From: Roseomonas marmotae
GTDB lineage: Bacteria; Pseudomonadota; Alphaproteobacteria; Acetobacterales; Acetobacteraceae
NCBI RefSeq assembly: GCF_017654485.1
Contig: NZ_CP061091.1
Location: forward strand, 1,315,501 to 1,379,500
Direction: 5' to 3'
DNA length: 64,000 nt
In this document: positions 43,596 to 52,507 of the stretch, in pieces
How the letters are laid out: the number at the start of each line of letters is the position of its first letter
Position numbering within the stretch: the first letter of the stretch is position 1
Position numbers and translations under genes: made by a program
The notes under the pieces: model-generated
Database searches by the model: none
What the model was told of the DNA's origin: nothing
The model's input: the letters and a program-made list of their open reading frames with translations, nothing else

Positions 43596-44300
43596 CTATC
43601 CGCGCGCCCAGCGGATGGCGGAGAGCGCCAGCGCGTCGATGGTATCCACCAGCGGCAGCCCGATTTCGGCATGGGGTCCGGCCTGGATGCCCAGCGGGAT
43701 CTCGGTGCAGCCCAGCACCACGGCGGCGGCCCCGCGCGCGCGCAGGTTGCCGGCGGCCTCGGCCAGCGGGGCATAGGCCTGCGCCACCTTGTTCGCCTTC
43801 ACCAGCGCGATGCCGGGGGAGACAAGGGATTCCATCTCCGCTGCATCGGGCACGATGACCTCATAGCCCAGCGCCTCCAGCCGGGGCTGGTAGAGCCGCA
43901 TGGCCAGGGTGGCGGCAGTGCCCATCACGCCGATGCGGCCGGAGCGGATGCCCTGGCGCGCCAGATCCTCGGCCGCCGCGTCGACGATATGCAGGATGGG
44001 CAGGTCGGTGCCGGTCCGCAGTTCCTCATACCAGCCATGGGCGGTGTTGCAGGGGATGGCGATGGCGCCGGCCCCGGCCGCTTCCAGTCCCGCGACTCCG
44101 CGTCGCAGCCAGGGCAGGGGGCTCTCCCCGTCGCCCAGCCTGGCCGCCGTGCGGTCCGGCACGCGCGGGTCGGACCACAGCACGGCGGGAATATGGTCCT
44201 GGTCCCTCTCGGCGGGGGTCAGCAGCGTCAGGCGCAGCATGAATTGCGCGCTGGCCAGTGGCCCCATCCCGCCCAGCACGCCCAGCATCTTCTCCGTCAT
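43596..44300 (-). CDS. Aspartate/glutamate racemase family protein
   Basis: 234-residue cofactor-independent racemase. GVLGGMGPLAS opens it; the two catalytic cysteines are in IPCNTAHGWYEE and LGCTEIPLGI, so both acid/base residues are present. Members interconvert D- and L-aspartate or glutamate, or hydantoins and maleate in relatives. The ATG overlaps the stop of the TSUP permease (ATGA), and the LysR gene follows within 5 bases. Fits the theme of D-amino-acid handling in the facing operon. Confidence 0.92.
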   Translation of the reverse strand: MTEKMLGVLGGMGPLASAQFMLRLTLLTPAERDQDHIPAVLWSDPRVPDRTAARLGDGESPLPWLRRGVAGLEAAGAGAIAIPCNTAHGWYEELRTGTDLPILHIVDAAAEDLARQGIRSGRIGVMGTAATLAMRLYQPRLEALGYEVIVPDAAEMESLVSPGIALVKANKVAQAYAPLAEAAGNLRARGAAAVVLGCTEIPLGIQAGPHAEIGLPLVDTIDALALSAIRWARG

Positions 44301-45055
44301 AGTCCCAGCCCTTCCAGCACAAGCTTGATGCCGGTGACACCGAGCAGAACATAAATCAACCGGTAGAACACCGCGTCGCTGACCCGCTTCTGCAGCCAGA
44401 CGCCCAGCCGCACGCCGACCGGTGCCAGGGGCAGCAGGACCAGGGCCGTCAGCAGGTTGTCGGCGCTCATCTGCCCCAGCGCGCCATAGGGGATGAGCTT
44501 CACGTAATTCACCACGCCGAAGAAGACGACGGTGGTGGCGGATAACTCGGCCCGCGGCAGGCGCAGGGGATAGAGATACATCGCCGCCGGTGGCCCGCCC
44601 GCATGCGCCAGCGTGCTGGTGAAGCCGGAGACCGTGCCCCAGAAGCCGCCCTTCAACCGGTTGGGTTCCTGCGGCCGCGGCGGCCCATGCCGCGCCACCC
44701 AGATGCCGCGCGCGATGAAGGCCAGGCTGATCAGGCCGACCATCAACTTGATGGCATTGTTGCTCATCACCCCGAAGGCGAAGGCACCGAGCAGCACGCC
44801 CAGCAACCCGCCCGGCAGAAGTGTCCGCATCTCCCGCTTGCTCCAGCGGCCCCACCAGGCGCGCAATCCGGCGAGGTCCATCACGCAGAGCACGGGCAGG
44901 GTGATGGCGGCGGCCTGGGCAGGGGGCACCACCAATGCCATGGCCGGCACCGCCAGATTGCCCCCGCCCGATGCGAATCCCCCCTTGCTGATGCCGGTAA
45001 TCAGGAGTGCCGGCACGGCCAGCGCATAGAACCAGGGATCGGTGATCAGGGGCAC
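44297..45055 (-). CDS. Sulfite exporter TauE/SafE (TSUP) family permease
   Basis: 252-residue TSUP membrane protein from GTG 45055, with ISKGGFASGGGNLAVPAMAL as first half-motif (here in part GGFASGGGNLAVP) and AGGPPAAMYLYPL in the second half. About 8 hydrophobic stretches. The open frame reaches a TTG at 45127, but those residues do not resemble the family. TSUP proteins move sulfonates, sulfite, thiosulfate or carboxylates. It heads the racemase-LysR-MFS operon and is divergent from another TSUP gene 75 bases away. Confidence 0.88.
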   Translation of the reverse strand: MPLITDPWFYALAVPALLITGISKGGFASGGGNLAVPAMALVVPPAQAAAITLPVLCVMDLAGLRAWWGRWSKREMRTLLPGGLLGVLLGAFAFGVMSNNAIKLMVGLISLAFIARGIWVARHGPPRPQEPNRLKGGFWGTVSGFTSTLAHAGGPPAAMYLYPLRLPRAELSATTVVFFGVVNYVKLIPYGALGQMSADNLLTALVLLPLAPVGVRLGVWLQKRVSDAVFYRLIYVLLGVTGIKLVLEGLGL

Positions 45056-45129
45056 GGGCTTGCGGAACCCTCGGTGGCATGTGATGCCAGCCTGCACTTG
45101 TCCCCCAGTTCCGCCAAGGTGCCTCAAGT

Positions 45130-45960
45130 ATGCAACATCTGTCCGACCCCGTATGGCTCCTGGCGCTCGCCGCCGCGATGGCCTTCACCGGCATCGTCTC
45201 CGGCACGCTCGCCGGGCTTCTGGGCGTCGGCGGCGGCATCGTCATCGTGCCCGTGCTGTTCAATGTCTTCCCGCTCTTCGGAATTCCTGAGGCCTTGCAG
45301 ATGAAGCTGGCGGTGGGCACCAGCCTCGCCACCATCATCCCGACCTCCATCGTCTCGGCACGGAAGCATCAGGCCAAGGGCGCGATCGACGGCAATCTGC
45401 TGCGGGCCATCTGGCCCTCGATGATCATCGGCGTCGCGCTGGGAACGGTGCTGGCCATCTGGCTGCATGGCGATGCCCTCTCCGCCGTCTTCGCCGTCAT
45501 CGCGCTGCTGGTGGCGGTCAACATGGGCTTCACCGGCGTCGACTTCAAAATCCGCGACATCACGCCGCGCGGCCCGGGCCTCTGGGGCATCGGCGGCTTC
45601 ATCGGCGCCATCTCGGCCATGATGGGCATCGGTGGCGGCACCGTGGGCGTCCCCATCCTCTCGATGTTCGGCACGCCGATCCGCTCGGCGGTGGCGACCG
45701 CCTCGGTCTTCGGGCTGATCATCTCGATCCCCGCCACGGCCGGCTTCATCTATGGCGGCCTGGGCGTGCAGGGTCTGCCGCCCTTCTCGGTCGGCTATGT
45801 CAACCTGATCGGCTTCGCGCTGATCGTGCCCAGTTCCATCCTGGCCACGCCCTGGGGCGTGCACCTCGCCCACACCATACCGCCGCTGATGCTGAAGCGT
45901 GCCTTCGCGCTCTTCCTCGCGATCACGGCGGTGCGGATGTTCTATTCCCTCCTCACCTGA
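45130..45960 (+). CDS. Sulfite exporter TauE/SafE (TSUP) family permease
   Basis: 276-residue TSUP permease. SGTLAGLLGVGGGIVIVPV and GAISAMMGIGGGTVGVPIL are the paired half-repeats with conserved glycines; about 8 membrane helices. ATG 45130 starts just before the first helix. It is longer and closer to the typical TauE pattern than the divergent paralogue, with which it shares only the fold-level motifs. A small hairpin follows the stop. Substrate probably a small sulfur or carboxylate anion. Confidence 0.92.
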   Translation: MQHLSDPVWLLALAAAMAFTGIVSGTLAGLLGVGGGIVIVPVLFNVFPLFGIPEALQMKLAVGTSLATIIPTSIVSARKHQAKGAIDGNLLRAIWPSMIIGVALGTVLAIWLHGDALSAVFAVIALLVAVNMGFTGVDFKIRDITPRGPGLWGIGGFIGAISAMMGIGGGTVGVPILSMFGTPIRSAVATASVFGLIISIPATAGFIYGGLGVQGLPPFSVGYVNLIGFALIVPSSILATPWGVHLAHTIPPLMLKRAFALFLAITAVRMFYSLLT

Positions 45961-45973
45961 GCCCGGCTGACCG

Positions 45974-45993
45974 CAGGGGCCGTCACGCCCCTG
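45974..45993 (+). terminator. Small hairpin after the TSUP gene
   Basis: CAGGGGC pairs with GCCCCTG over a 6-base loop CGTCAC, 14 bases after the stop. No T tract. Candidate terminator before the LacI gene. Confidence 0.4.
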
Positions 45994-46027
45994 TGACCGC
46001 GCCCGTGTTGACTTCCCGGTGCCTACA

Positions 46028-46039
46028 GAGAAGGTTCTC
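46028..46039. promoter_or_regulatory. Possible LacI-type operator
   Basis: GAGAA and TTCTC flank GG, 60 bases upstream of the LacI reading frame, with TTGACT at 46008-46013 as a possible -35 box. A GGAGGAGG run at 46061-46068 also precedes the gene. The repeat is short, so this could be chance. Confidence 0.3.
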
Positions 46040-46098
46040 AGCACCAAGAAGAACAGCACGGGAGGAGGCGGTGCGCCACGACGCAAGCCGTGAGACGC

Positions 46099-47144
46099 AT
46101 GCCGCATAGGCGCCCACCCACGGCGATCACCCTGAAGGACCTAGCCCGCGACCTCGGCATGTCCGTGGCGACGACGGGCCGTGCCTTCCATCCGGGGGCG
46201 GTGATCGCCCCCGCCACCCGCGCGCGGGTGCTGGAGCGTGCGCTGGCGCTGGGCTACCGGCCGAACGCGCTGGCGCAGGGCATCATCACCGGCCACACCC
46301 GCATCGTCGGGGTGCTGCTGTCGGATCTGCTCAATCCCTTCTACCCGAGGCCCTGGCACGGCTGACCGAGGCGGTGCAGCAGGCTGGCTTCAACGTGATG
46401 CTGCTGGTGGCCAGTCCTGCCCAGCCGGTGGAGGAGGCGCTGCGGCTGCTGCTCTCCTACCACCCGGAATTCATCATCATCCTCGCCACCAGCCTGGCCG
46501 GCGAGGCGGCCGGGGCCTGCCAGGAGGCCGGCACGCCCGTGCTCTTCCTCAACCGCCATTCGGCCGACCCGCGGGCCCATGCCGTGATCTGCGACAACCG
46601 CGGTGGCGCGGCGCAGGTGGCGGACCATCTGATCGACGGCGGTGCCCGCAGGCTCGGCTTCATCGGCGGCCAGCCCGGCACCTCGACCAATGCCGAGCGC
46701 GCGGAGGGCTTCCGCGCCCGCTGCCTGGCGCGCGGCCTGCCACCGCCGCTGGAGTTGGAGGCGGGCGCCTTCACCTATCAGGCCGGCTACGACGCCGCCC
46801 TGCGCTGCCTCGGCGGGCCGGGCCGGCCGGAGGCGCTGTTCTGCGCCAGCGACATCCTGGCCGCCGGCGCCATGGACGCCGCGCGGCTGCGGCTGGGGCT
46901 GAGGGTGCCGGAGGATCTGGCCTTCGCCGGCTTCGACGATATCGCCCTGGCGTCCTGGCCTTCCTACGACCTCACCACGCTGCGGCAGCCGCTGCGGCGG
47001 ATGATCGAACTCGCGGTGGAGTGGATCACCCGCTCCGCCCGCGGCGAGCCGCTGCCCGGCGGCATCGAACGCATCCCGGGGGAGCTGGTGCCGCGCCGCA
47101 GCTCGGCCCGGCCTGCTGACACCGTCCTGGAGACACCTTTTTGA
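46099..47144 (+). pseudogene. LacI family transcriptional regulator, frameshifted
   Basis: LacI/GalR-type regulator split by a one-base deletion at about 46345-46347. The first frame gives the helix-turn-helix (ITLKDLARDLGMSVATTG) and IVGVLLSDLLNPFYP, then stops at 46365. The other frame continues exactly where expected (EALARLTEAVQQAGFNVML) and carries the whole sugar-binding domain to TGA 47142-47144 (DLAFAGFDDIALASW). Restoring one base gives about 348 residues, a normal LacI length. The downstream part alone would lack DNA binding. It is translationally coupled to the GntP gene, which it probably controls. A sequencing error is possible. An in-frame GTG at 46090 is an alternative start. 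Confidence 0.85.
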
Positions 47145-48526
47145 TAGGCATCCTCGCTATCGTATTGTCGCTGATCGGGCTGATGTATTTCGCCTATCGT
47201 GGGTACAGCGTGCTGATCCTGGCCCCCGTCATGGCGGCCTTCGCCGTGATCATGGCGCAGGGCGGGCCGGTGCTCGCGACCTACACGCAGATCTTCATGA
47301 GCAGCCTCGGCCGCTATGTCGTGCTGTTCTTCCCCATCTTCATGCTGGGCGCCATCTTCGGGAAGATGATGGCCGACAGCGGTGCGTCCACCACCATCGC
47401 GCATACCATCATCAAACGCCTCGGTGCGCGCCACGCCATCGCCGCCGTGACGCTGGCCTGCGGGCTGCTGACCTATGGCGGCGTCTCGCTCTTCGTCGTC
47501 GCCTTCGCCATCTATCCGATCGCCGCAGCGCTGTTCCGGGAGGCGCATATCCCGAAGCGGCTGATCGCCGGCGCCATCGCCCTGGGCAGCTTCACCTTCA
47601 CCATGACGGCGCTGCCCGGCACGCCGGCCATCCAGAACGCCATCCCCACGCGCTTCTTCGGCACCACCACCTTCGCCGCCCCGGGCCTCGGCATCATCGC
47701 CGCCGCCATCATGCTCTTCGGCGGCCTCGCCTGGCTCGGCTGGCGGCAGCGCAGGGCGCAGGCTGCGGGCGAGGGCTATGGCGACCATAAGGAGGACCTG
47801 CAGACCTTCGACGAGGGCGAGCGGCCCGGATTCTTCATGGCGGTGCTGCCGATCATCGTGGTCATCGGCCTGAACGGGCTCTGCTCCCTGGTCATCTTCC
47901 CGAGGATGGACCTGACCTATCTGGCGGAGCAGACCTACGGCAATGTGCAGCCCTCCGCCGTCATCGGCACCTGGGCGCTGATCGTGGCGCTGGTGGGCGC
48001 GATCCTGACGGTGGTGATCGGCCACCGCCGCTACCTGCGCGACGTGCGGCAGACACTGAACCAGGGCACGGCGGGCTCCATGCTGCCCATCTTCAACACG
48101 GCCAGCGAGGTCGGCTACGGCGCCGTCATCGCCTCGCTCGCCGCCTTCCTGCTGGTGCGGGACGCCGTGCTCGCCATCGCGCCGGGCACGCCTACCATCT
48201 CCATGGCCGTCGCCATCAATGCGCTGGCGGGCATCACCGGCTCGGCCTCGGGCGGGTTGTCCATCGCGCTGGACACGCTGGGCGGCACCTACCTGGAGCG
48301 GGCGGCGGCGGCGGGCATCAGCCCGGAGCTGCTTCACCGGATCGCGGCGATCGCATCCGGCGGCTTCGACTCCCTGCCGCATAATGGCGCCGTGATCTCG
48401 CTGCTGACGATCACCGCGCTGAGCCACCGGCAGTCCTATTTCGACATCTTCATCGTCAACCTGATGGTGCCGGTGATCGCGCTGGTTACCGTCATCACCC
48501 TCGGAACCACCTTCGGCAGCTTCTGA
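47141..48526 (+). CDS. GntP family permease (gluconate:H+ symporter type)
   Basis: 461-residue polytopic membrane protein. MADSGASTTIAHTIIKRLG, LTYGGVSLFVVAFAIYPIA and GITGSASGGLSIAL are GntP landmarks, and the C-terminal region has FDSLPHNGAVISLLTITAL-like sequence. I take TTG 47141 as start because GGAGA lies 8 bases upstream and the TTG overlaps the LacI stop (TTGA); the next Met is 13 residues in and would cut the first helix. GntP members carry gluconate or other hydroxy acids, which fits control by a LacI-type regulator. No sugar-acid kinase is adjacent, although the DUF1537/PdxA2 pair is 11 kb away. Confidence 0.9.
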   Translation: MIGILAIVLSLIGLMYFAYRGYSVLILAPVMAAFAVIMAQGGPVLATYTQIFMSSLGRYVVLFFPIFMLGAIFGKMMADSGASTTIAHTIIKRLGARHAIAAVTLACGLLTYGGVSLFVVAFAIYPIAAALFREAHIPKRLIAGAIALGSFTFTMTALPGTPAIQNAIPTRFFGTTTFAAPGLGIIAAAIMLFGGLAWLGWRQRRAQAAGEGYGDHKEDLQTFDEGERPGFFMAVLPIIVVIGLNGLCSLVIFPRMDLTYLAEQTYGNVQPSAVIGTWALIVALVGAILTVVIGHRRYLRDVRQTLNQGTAGSMLPIFNTASEVGYGAVIASLAAFLLVRDAVLAIAPGTPTISMAVAINALAGITGSASGGLSIALDTLGGTYLERAAAAGISPELLHRIAAIASGGFDSLPHNGAVISLLTITALSHRQSYFDIFIVNLMVPVIALVTVITLGTTFGSF

Positions 48527-48533
48527 GCCGCCA

Positions 48534-48560
48534 GGGCGCCCCGCATCCTGCGGGGCGCCC
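48534..48560. terminator. Strong hairpin between convergent genes
   Basis: GGGCGCCCCGCA pairs perfectly with TGCGGGGCGCCC across the loop TCC, between the stops of GntP and the flavin monooxygenase. No T tract. Likely bidirectional terminator. Confidence 0.75.
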
Positions 48561-48570
48561 GCCGCGTCGG

Positions 48571-49902
48571 TCATCCGGCGGCCCGCACTGCCTTCCAGTC
48601 CGGCAGGCCCAGGTTCTCCCGCAGCGTGCGGCCCTCGTATTCCGTGCGGAACAGCCCGCGCCGCTGCAGTTCCGGCACCACCAGCTCCACGAAATCCTCG
48701 ATGCCATTGGGCTGCTGCGCCGGCAGGATGTTGTAGCCATCGGCCGCGCCGCTGGTGAACCAGTGCTCCATGGCATCCGCCACCTGTGCCGGCGTCCCCA
48801 CCACAGAGCGGTGGCCGCTGCTGACCACCGTGCGCAGATAGAGCTGGCGGATGGTCAGCCCCTCCTGCCGCGCCAGCTTGTGGAGCACCTCCGCCCGGCT
48901 GCGGATGGGTGGGTTCACGGGCTCCGGCACCGGGCCATCGACATCATGGCCGGACAGGTCGCCCATGATGCGGCTGAGCGCGGCCAGGCCCAGGAGGGGG
49001 TCGATCAGCGCCTGCAAGGCTTCAAGCTTGTCGCGCGCCTCCCGCTCCGTGCGGCCGACGATGACGGAGAGGCCGGGCAGCACCTTCAGGTCGTCCGGGG
49101 AGCGGCCGTATGCCAGGCAGCGGCGCTTCACATCGGCATAATAGGCCTGGGCATCCTCCAGCCGCTGGCTGGCGGCGAAGATGACATCGGCGGTGGCGGC
49201 GGCCAGTTCCCGTCCCTGGTCGGAGGCACCGGCCTGCACGACCACCGGATGCCCCTGCGGGCATGGTGCCACGTTCAGCGGGCCCCGCACCTGGAAGAAG
49301 CGGCCCTTGTGGTCGAGCCTGTGCATCTTCGACGGGTCGAAAAAGATGCCGGAGGCCTTGTCGCGCGTGAAGGCGTCCGGTTCCCAGCTATCCCAGAGCC
49401 CGCGCACCACCTGCAGGAACTCGGCCGCGCGGTCGTAGCGCGTCCCGTAGTCCAGATGCGTGTCGCGGTTGAAGTTGCGCGCCTCCTCATCGGTCCAGGA
49501 GGTGACGGCGTTCCAGCCCGCGCGCCCGCCGCTGAGATGGTCCAGCGAGGCGAATTTGCGGGCGATGTGATAGGGCTCGTTATAGGTGGTGGAGGCGGTG
49601 GCGACGAGGCCGATACGCCGCGTCAATGGCGCCAGCGCCGCCAGAAGGGTCAGCGGTTCCAGGTCCACCACATTGGTGGCGCCGCGGCTCATCGACCCCG
49701 GCGGATCATCCGTGGCGCGGACGGCGATGCCATCGGCCAGGAAGACCATGTCGAAGAGCCCGCGCTCGGCGGCGGCGACGACGCGGGCATAGAAATCCAG
49801 CTCCATCTGCCCGCCGGCCGGCGTGTCCGGGTGCCGCCATGCCGCGATGTGGTAGCCAATGCCCCGCATGGACATCCCGAGCCGCATCCGGCGTGCCGTC
49901 AT
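48571..49902 (-). CDS. LLM class flavin-dependent monooxygenase (NtaA/SnaA/DszA type)
   Basis: 443-residue FMNH2-dependent monooxygenase of the NtaA/DszA/DmoA branch of the luciferase-like superfamily. Visible: GYHIAAWRHPD, ERGLFDMVFLADG, the core RKFASLDHLSGGRAGWNAVT, NFNRDTHLDYGTRYDRA, and PVVVQAGASDQG. Such enzymes need a separate flavin reductase and oxidise chelators, sulfonates, sulfides or aromatics; no reductase is adjacent. ATG 49902 follows a GAGGAGG site at suitable spacing; the frame is open to 49938. Its start is 14 bases beyond the end of the glycosyltransferase gene, probably fortuitous. Confidence 0.92.
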   Translation of the reverse strand: MTARRMRLGMSMRGIGYHIAAWRHPDTPAGGQMELDFYARVVAAAERGLFDMVFLADGIAVRATDDPPGSMSRGATNVVDLEPLTLLAALAPLTRRIGLVATASTTYNEPYHIARKFASLDHLSGGRAGWNAVTSWTDEEARNFNRDTHLDYGTRYDRAAEFLQVVRGLWDSWEPDAFTRDKASGIFFDPSKMHRLDHKGRFFQVRGPLNVAPCPQGHPVVVQAGASDQGRELAAATADVIFAASQRLEDAQAYYADVKRRCLAYGRSPDDLKVLPGLSVIVGRTEREARDKLEALQALIDPLLGLAALSRIMGDLSGHDVDGPVPEPVNPPIRSRAEVLHKLARQEGLTIRQLYLRTVVSSGHRSVVGTPAQVADAMEHWFTSGAADGYNILPAQQPNGIEDFVELVVPELQRRGLFRTEYEGRTLRENLGLPDWKAVRAAG

Positions 49903-49916
49903 CTGCCGGGTCCTCC

Positions 49917-52448
49917 TCACTCCAGGGTTCGATACCACTGTCCATCATAGAGGACTTCACGGATCCGCAGGGCCGCATCGGCCCAGGAATTGCGCGAGAC
50001 GCGGGAAGGATCGGCCTTCAATCCGCCCGCCAGCCAGTCCTGCAGCGTCGTGGCCAGCGCCTCCGCGTCCCCGGAGGGGAAATAGACGGCGCCTGCGCCT
50101 CCCACCTCCCGGAAGACGGGGATGTCTGTGCAGATCACCGGCCTGTCCATCCGCGCGGCCTCGGCGATCGGCAGGCCGAAGCCTTCGGCCATGGAGGTGC
50201 AGAGCACCGCCTCGGCATGGTTATAGGCATGCACGACGTCGATATCCTTGGCCTCGGTCAGCCAGTGCAGGCGCTTGCCATCCTCCGGGTGGCGCCTGAT
50301 GCGCTCGGCCAGGGCCTCGACCTTCCAGCCCGGCTTGCCGATCAGGCAGAGGCCGGCATCCACGCCGCGCGCCCAGAGCATCTCGAAGGCATCCAGCGCC
50401 AGGGCCTGCGCCTTGCGCGGTTCCAGCGTGCCGACCGAGACGAAGACCGGGCGGTTGCCCTCGAAGGCGCGTAGGGTCGCCGGCTGCGGTGGCCGCGCGG
50501 AGCCCGCGCGCACGATGTCGGAGCCGCAATGGAACCAGCCGATCCGCAGCCCGGGCCGGTGGGGGAGTTTGTGCGTCTGGATATACTCGATCAGCTCATC
50601 GGCCACGGCGCGGGAGATGCAGATGATCCCGTGGCTGTGCATCACCGCGTTCCCGATCCAGCGCGCATGCACCTCCGGCATCCCTGCGCCGCAGACCTGC
50701 GGGTAAAGCTCGGGGATCAGGTCATAGACGCAGGTGATGACGCGGCCGCCGTGACGCTCCACCTGCCGGAACAGGGGCTCGAAGCTCGCATACTGTTCCC
50801 AGGTGGAATCCAGCATGAAGAGGTCGTCGCCCTGCCGCAGTTCCACGGGATGGGCGCGGCCCACCGGCGCGCGGTGCAGGGTGGTGGCGACGAAATCGGG
50901 GACCGAATAGACCGCCTCCGGCTCCAGCCGCACCGCCAGGGGCACGACGTCCTCCGCCAGCGGCATTTCGTAGAAGGAGGCGGTGAGCTGGCGCACCACC
51001 CGCTGGATGCCCGTCCAGACATCGGTGGCCTGGGTCATGGTGGCGTCGATCAGCAGGCGGCGGGACCCGCCCTCGCGGAACTGCGGCACGCTGAACAGCA
51101 GGTCATCCACCATGGCCGGGATCTGCGCGTCGCATTGCGGCGCCGGCGCCAGGATCTCGGACAATTCGGTGCGGGCGCCGTCCAGCTCCAGAAGCTGCGC
51201 GGGCAGCACATGGGGCGACAGGGCGCGTTCCGCCAGCCGATCCTCCATCGCCGCCAGGGCCCGCGCGGCGCTGGCGTCCCAGGTGAAGTCCCTGGCGCGG
51301 CGGATGCCCCAGTCGGAGACTTCGCGGCGCAGCGCCTCGTCGCGCAGCAGCCGCTCCAGCGCCGTGGCCGCGGCGGCAATGTCATCGGGGTCGAAGAGCA
51401 GGTCGGCGCGGTTGACGATCTCGGGGATGCTGGAATTATCGGCCGCCAGGACCGGCGCGCCGCATTGCATGGCCTCCAGGATCGGCAGGCCGAAACCCTC
51501 GTAGAGCGAGGGGAAGATGAAGACGGTGCAGAGATTGAAGAGCCGCACCAGCGCCTCGTCATCCAGCCCGCTGGTGACGACCAGCTGGTCCGGCTCCATC
51601 CCCGCCTCCGCCGCCTGGCGGCGTAGCGCCGCGAGGTCGTCGGGCGAGAGCCTGCTGACCAGCAGGAGCTGATGCTCGCGGCGCAGCGCGGCGGGCAGGG
51701 CGCCGAAGGCGGCCACCGCGCCCTTCATGTTCTTCCGTGGATCGGCGCCGCTGACATACATCACGAAGGGACGGCTGACACCGGCGCGCTGACGCAGCGC
51801 CTGGCGCTCGGCCTCCGTCATCGTCACCGGGCGGAAGCGGTCGTCGGCGGCGGCGGAGATATTGACGATGCGCGCGGGATCGATGCCCAGCAGCGTCACC
51901 GCGTCCCGCTTCGCGGATTCCGAGATGGCCAGCAGCAGGTCGATCTGGCGCAGCGAAGCCGCGGTCGTGCGGAAGAAGCGCTCATAGACGGGGCTGCGGA
52001 GATACTGGTCGCTGAAGATGAGCGGGATCAGGTCGTAGAGCACGGCGGCCGTCAGCCGCGCCGGATAGCGGGAGAGGTCGGCCGGGCTGAAGTCGCCGGG
52101 CGCGGATTCGAACAGGCTCGTCGCCATCAGCACATCCGGCTCCAGACCCGCCACATGGCGCCGCACGATGGCATCGCCCACCCGCCGCAGCGGTGCGGTG
52201 GGGGGGAGATGCAATTCATCGCTGCGCGGCACGCGGTAGGAGGATACGGCGCCCCGCGGCAGCCGGTCCTGGTATTCCGCGGCGACTTCGCGCGCCGCCT
52301 CGGCATGGTTGGCGTTCAGCAGCAGGCGCAGGTCGTGCTCGCCGCGCCTTGCGGCCATGGCGCTGACAAGCTGCGCGGTGTAGCGGCCGATCCCCCGGGG
52401 GCGGGAGCCGTCTGTCAGTGCTCCCTGCATGTCGATGGCGATACGCAT
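49917..52448 (-). CDS. Tandem two-domain glycosyltransferase (GT4-like)
   Basis: 843-residue protein with two complete GT-B glycosyltransferase units. Unit one (about 1-400) opens IDMQGALTDGSRPRGIGRYT and has the E-x7-E motif in YEGFGLPILEAMQCG. Unit two (about 455-843) starts RRLLIDATMTQATDVWTGIQ and has EGFGLPIAEAARMDRPVIC. A short linker joins them. Both acid motifs are intact, so two sugars may be added in sequence by one polypeptide. It follows an FkbM methyltransferase by 59 bases on the same strand, suggesting a surface glycan or capsule modification pair. No signal or membrane segments: cytoplasmic. Confidence 0.92.
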   Translation of the reverse strand: MRIAIDMQGALTDGSRPRGIGRYTAQLVSAMAARRGEHDLRLLLNANHAEAAREVAAEYQDRLPRGAVSSYRVPRSDELHLPPTAPLRRVGDAIVRRHVAGLEPDVLMATSLFESAPGDFSPADLSRYPARLTAAVLYDLIPLIFSDQYLRSPVYERFFRTTAASLRQIDLLLAISESAKRDAVTLLGIDPARIVNISAAADDRFRPVTMTEAERQALRQRAGVSRPFVMYVSGADPRKNMKGAVAAFGALPAALRREHQLLLVSRLSPDDLAALRRQAAEAGMEPDQLVVTSGLDDEALVRLFNLCTVFIFPSLYEGFGLPILEAMQCGAPVLAADNSSIPEIVNRADLLFDPDDIAAAATALERLLRDEALRREVSDWGIRRARDFTWDASAARALAAMEDRLAERALSPHVLPAQLLELDGARTELSEILAPAPQCDAQIPAMVDDLLFSVPQFREGGSRRLLIDATMTQATDVWTGIQRVVRQLTASFYEMPLAEDVVPLAVRLEPEAVYSVPDFVATTLHRAPVGRAHPVELRQGDDLFMLDSTWEQYASFEPLFRQVERHGGRVITCVYDLIPELYPQVCGAGMPEVHARWIGNAVMHSHGIICISRAVADELIEYIQTHKLPHRPGLRIGWFHCGSDIVRAGSARPPQPATLRAFEGNRPVFVSVGTLEPRKAQALALDAFEMLWARGVDAGLCLIGKPGWKVEALAERIRRHPEDGKRLHWLTEAKDIDVVHAYNHAEAVLCTSMAEGFGLPIAEAARMDRPVICTDIPVFREVGGAGAVYFPSGDAEALATTLQDWLAGGLKADPSRVSRNSWADAALRIREVLYDGQWYRTLE

Positions 52449-52507
52449 GACTGGATGATTATCCTCGGGGCTTGGTCGGGCAGCGGGAGTAGCGGGAAGG
52501 GGGGAAG

